Shown here piece by piece: positions 61,190-64,000 of a stretch of 64,000 nucleotides of DNA; position 1 is the first letter of the stretch; each line of letters begins with the position of its first letter. The DNA is from Lucifuga dentata (Eukaryota; Chordata; Actinopteri; Ophidiiformes; Bythitidae): contig VXCM01003488.1 in assembly GCA_014773175.1 (NCBI GenBank), forward strand, positions 1 to 64,000, written 5' to 3'. Both the position numbers and the translations under genes were made by a program. The notes below the pieces were generated by a model. It searched no databases, was not told where the DNA came from, and worked only from the letters and a program-made list of their open reading frames with translations.

Positions 61190-62400
61190 AGCATGAAGAA
61201 GACCACATCAATTGCATCAAGAAAAAAAAGATGAAACAGGATGCGATTACAGCACTTCTTTAAATAAAGTAATATCTCGACACCGAACAGGCCGCGTTCG
61301 TTGTTAAAAGTGACATTTTTGCAGGACATCACACACCTTAATGTTAAGCCTCGCTGCACCCGTGTGAAGGACGACACGCATGACCAGAAAATCCCTGTTG
61401 TGAACAAATGCTGTCTAACGAAAAGGTTAACTGTAAGCAGCATGACAAGGCTTGNGGGGGGGGGGGGGCGTTAGCGGCCCATTCGGTGACCTGGCATTTA
61501 GAGATGTCTCCATTAGCCCGGCTAGCACGCGCCGCACTGCTCTCAGCACAGATCTCTGTTGTGAAGGACGCCGGGCCAATTAGAGCCTGCAGGATTTAGT
61601 GTGGGGGGAGCAGGTGGCAGCAGTGGGTAGGAGGTGAAATAAAGATGAGAAGGAGAAGAGTGCAAAAGCAGGAGAGCGTTGACTAGCGGGTCGCGGGTCG
61701 GAGCCCTGCTTTCATATCATAGCCTGATAAGGTAACAACCCAGAAGATCAAAACTATGACCCCCATCCCCTGAGCCAGTTTCAAAGAGAGGAGAGTGTGT
61801 GTTTGTGCATGCAGGGAAGTGAGGGGGTTTGCGTAGATGCATCAGGTGTCGAGAGAACACACACACATTCCAAATTTCAAGTGTTTATTCTCGTTACGTG
61901 ACACAGTCTACCTTTTTGTTGTATTTGTTTATTTTCCCAGTTAAATCTGCACCATTTCAAACCCACCTGACATCATTCTGCCAGCTTTTAGCTTTGAAAT
62001 GGAAATTAATCACACAGGACTATTCCCCAAAGGGTTGCCTGTAATACATGAAATGGAGCTTTTGGCACGTTTCTCCATTGAGATTCTGCAGCAGGGTGAC
62101 ACCAAATTTACGGCTGTGGAGCGCGTCTTCTTCTTTATTCTTCCGAGTTCTTAGAGGTGAAATCACAGACTCAAAGGTCACGCTGCTGAAGTTTAAAACC
62201 GTCCCTGAAGCTTGGACATGGAGCACATGCATACAGGACACGGCGATACTCCAGAGCATCCCAGTGTGCAGAACGTTCAGACGACACACTTTTAGCCCTG
62301 ATTTTCCACTTGAAGGAATCTAACTGCAAAACTGCAGATTTGCACAGGATTAAAAACATGATGGCGTCCACTATTATTACAAAACATGCAACATCCTGTG
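61190..62400. other. Intronic stretch without recognisable gene or element
   Basis: Includes an N followed by a 13-base G run (61455-61468) and short purine tracts. No recognisable coding sequence. Confidence 0.5.
61456..61468 (+). repeat. Poly-G tract after N
   Basis: Thirteen G immediately after an N at 61455; length not resolved. Confidence 0.9.
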
Positions 62401-62401
62401 G

Positions 62402-62433
62402 GAACATGGCATTTGCATGGAAATGCCATGTTC
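62402..62433. repeat. Perfect 13-bp hairpin
   Basis: GAACATGGCATTT (62402-62414), a 6-base loop, then the exact reverse complement (62421-62433). It sits at the edge of the LINE 3'-end-like block that follows. Confidence 0.88.
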
Positions 62434-62560
62434 ATTGTTTATTTATTGTAGTATATTGTTTATTGGACCCCATTAGCTTCCACAAATGTAGTTGCTAATC
62501 TTTCTGGGGTCCATCAATACATGTAAATACATACATATACAAGAAAATAAGTCAGACATA
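62434..62560 (-). repeat. Probable LINE 3' end with terminal stem
   Basis: On the minus strand the block reads GGACCCCAGAAAGATTAGC...GCTAATGGGGTCC and then AATAAACAAT, an imperfect stem followed by an A-rich tail. This GGACCCC...GGGGTCC arrangement closes a common fish retroelement. The element's upstream extent on the minus strand (higher coordinates) is not clear. Confidence 0.5.
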
Positions 62561-62564
62561 AAAA

Positions 62565-63495
62565 ATACAAATTAGATAAGGTATTACATAACTTTAAAAA
62601 CTGTTAAGCGTTTGAGTTAATATGCATATCATTTGGCAATAAGTACATAAAACCTTGAGATAAAATAATGCATAAAAGTAGCTCAAATAATGTTCACAAA
62701 GATCAATAACATGCTGATTTCCTCCAGGAAATGTTTCACTTGTATGCTGAAACTTTTCCTGTTCTTATTCATTTGTGAATATTGTGAAGTCTGCATTTCC
62801 GGAGAGGGAACATGCAGGATTTCTCGCCGTGTTCCCTCTCCGTTTTTCTGTTTTCGAGGAGGCGAGGGTCACGATGTTAACAGAAAAGGCAGCGGTCCAG
62901 ACGTCCTTTTCTGCTGCAGCTTCCTGCGGCTCCTTAAAGGTGACGCCATTTACAGGCCAGCCGGCAGATACATTCTCTCCAAAGTCTTCTGGGTCTTTCC
63001 ACTCATACATCTCCAAGTCTCCACAGGAGGTCAGAGAGAAATGGACTGGAAAACCCTGATCTGTGCTCGATGTCTCAGCAGCACCTAACAAGCAGCCGAT
63101 GTGACAATTCATTTTTTTAACCTTTGATCATCGATAAGACCCAGAATACTTGAACTTCAAACAATTAGAGAGGCTGCTGGAGAACAATGGCCTCATGTTC
63201 TCCAAACTTTCATGGTTTTGTTTTTGCTCTGGCGCCACATGAACAAAAAGGAATTTGAAATGAATAATGGCTGTAATGTTTTGCCTCCCGGCTGTTGAGC
63301 TGATTGTTTTCAGTCCTGCTGCGGTTCACCTGAAATGGACCCTCAGACCCCCCGTCATCATGTGAACTCTAATCTGGTTTTCTGGACCATGCCTAAGTTG
63401 GAAAACTGTTTCACACTGAGAGACTTCTGGTGTAATTAATCCTGAATCTGGAAAGAAATCGTTGTTGATGCTGAAAGTTATGAAGCTAAACTCAA
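62565..63495. other. Intronic stretch without recognisable gene or element
   Basis: Unique-looking sequence. Overlapping frames on both strands around 62690-63112 (132 codons plus, 115 codons minus) have no recognisable domain and no splice context tying them to the receptor gene. Confidence 0.45.
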
Positions 63496-63499
63496 ACTC

Positions 63500-63735
63500 A
63501 GAGTGTGTTTGAGAAGCAAGCTAGTGACCGAAGGGTTGCCGGTTCAATCCCTGAACTGGCAAGAGAAATCTGGGTTGGGGAGGTGAATGACCAGAGCCTG
63601 CCCCTCCCTAATCACCACTCAAGTGCCTTTGAGCAAGGCACCTAACCCCCAAATGCTCCAGTGGAGCTGCTCAGTGGCAGCAGAAATGTCTGTGGTTGTA
63701 CTGGGCAGCTAAATCTAAATAAACTTCATCTCATC
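63500..63735 (+). repeat. tRNA-derived SINE
   Basis: GGGTTGCCGGTTCAATCCC contains a near-perfect tRNA B box (GGTTCAATCC, 63541-63550). It is followed by the fish SINE phrase AAGTGCCTTTGAGCAAGGCA and CCTAACCCCCAAATGCTCC, and ends in an A/T-rich tail near CTAAATCTAAATAAAC. The A box is degraded, so the copy is old or 5' truncated. Confidence 0.7.
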
Positions 63736-64000
63736 AGATTTATTTCAGTAATTTTTTCAACTTATACAACTCAAATACATATGAAAATAAATAATAAATA
63801 AATAATAAAATAAATCTAATCATAAATTTAAAAAATATGTTTATACTAACCAAAAAGCTGTTGGTTGAAGCCTTGTTTATTACACCTACCCTTTTTACAT
63901 TAATCATTTTGTTCAGATCCTTTTAGATTTAAAATATGTATTTCTATGTATTTATATCACACACACCCAAAGGTCCCAAACAGAATTTCACATGCACATA
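63736..64000. other. AT-rich intronic tail of the window
   Basis: Dominated by AATAAATAAATA-type sequence; no element recognised. Confidence 0.6.

Larger units (their letters stand above)
57821..64000 (+). other. il1rapl1: Downstream intron of il1rapl1 (right end outside window)
   Basis: The next expected exon, which would carry the second cysteine of the Ig domain (a YSC-type motif) and the approach to the membrane segment, was not found. The interval holds two TTAA-element copies, a LINE 3' end and a SINE, with otherwise unremarkable AT-rich sequence. Confidence 0.75.

Noticed and set aside
62690..63112. Overlapping frames of 132 and 115 codons on opposite strands
   Set aside because: Neither has a recognisable domain, and they overlap each other. 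The locally higher GC content explains the lack of stops.
63541..63550. Possible tRNA gene from a B box
   Set aside because: There is no cloverleaf around it, and the downstream sequence is typical of a SINE, so it is a tRNA-derived SINE and not a tRNA gene.

Overview
The window is vertebrate nuclear DNA, almost certainly from a ray-finned (teleost) fish, and nearly all of it is intron. The only protein-coding sequence I can support is one 133-bp exon on the + strand at 57682-57814. It encodes the start of the third immunoglobulin domain of an IL-1 receptor accessory protein-like protein, best matched to il1rapl1. It is bounded by a good acceptor and a GTAAGA donor. Everything before it (57.7 kb, left end not reached) and after it (6.2 kb, right end not reached) reads as intron, which suits a gene family known for very large introns. 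I found no other exon of this gene, no second gene and no RNA gene. The fish assignment rests on the exon plus the repeats: L2-like and other LINE ends, tRNA-derived SINEs of fish type, hAT and mariner-like elements, and abundant (CA)n and (CT)n microsatellites.

The rest is a dense, layered transposon landscape. (1) A family of TTAA-flanked miniature elements with long (about 85-90 bp) terminal inverted repeats starting AGGACCATACC. There are ten copies with two recognisable ends (some truncated or internally deleted) and one solo end, at about 0.07, 7.0, 23.9, 28.2, 37.5, 39.0, 46.2, 49.8, 56.8, 58.9 and 60.6 kb. (2) Three hAT-type elements with 8-bp target duplications at 12.3, 15.2 and 26.0 kb. 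Each carries further insertions, and the 26-kb one keeps a decayed BED zinc-finger coding remnant. (3) A 1.17-kb inverted-repeat element at 6.96-8.12 kb that hosts one copy of family 1. (4) A 423-bp AT-rich foldback at 32.3 kb. (5) LINE remnants: reverse-strand ORF2 C-terminus at 18.7-19.6 kb, a related 3' end at 54.9 kb lying inside a SINE-like repeat, and an L2/CR1-like reverse transcriptase fragment at 47.1-48.1 kb interrupted by a 577-bp gap. (6) SINEs at 55.1-55.3 and 63.5-63.7 kb.

The assembly itself leaves a signature. Seven single N bases each separate two identical 62-67 bp direct copies, which look like unmerged contig overlaps rather than biology. Thirteen further single Ns sit mostly inside microsatellites or homopolymers.

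I found no sign of a new gene system. The most informative items are the TTAA element family, with its internal copy of the terminal motif, and the nested hAT insertions, whose paralogous copies preserve the empty sites.
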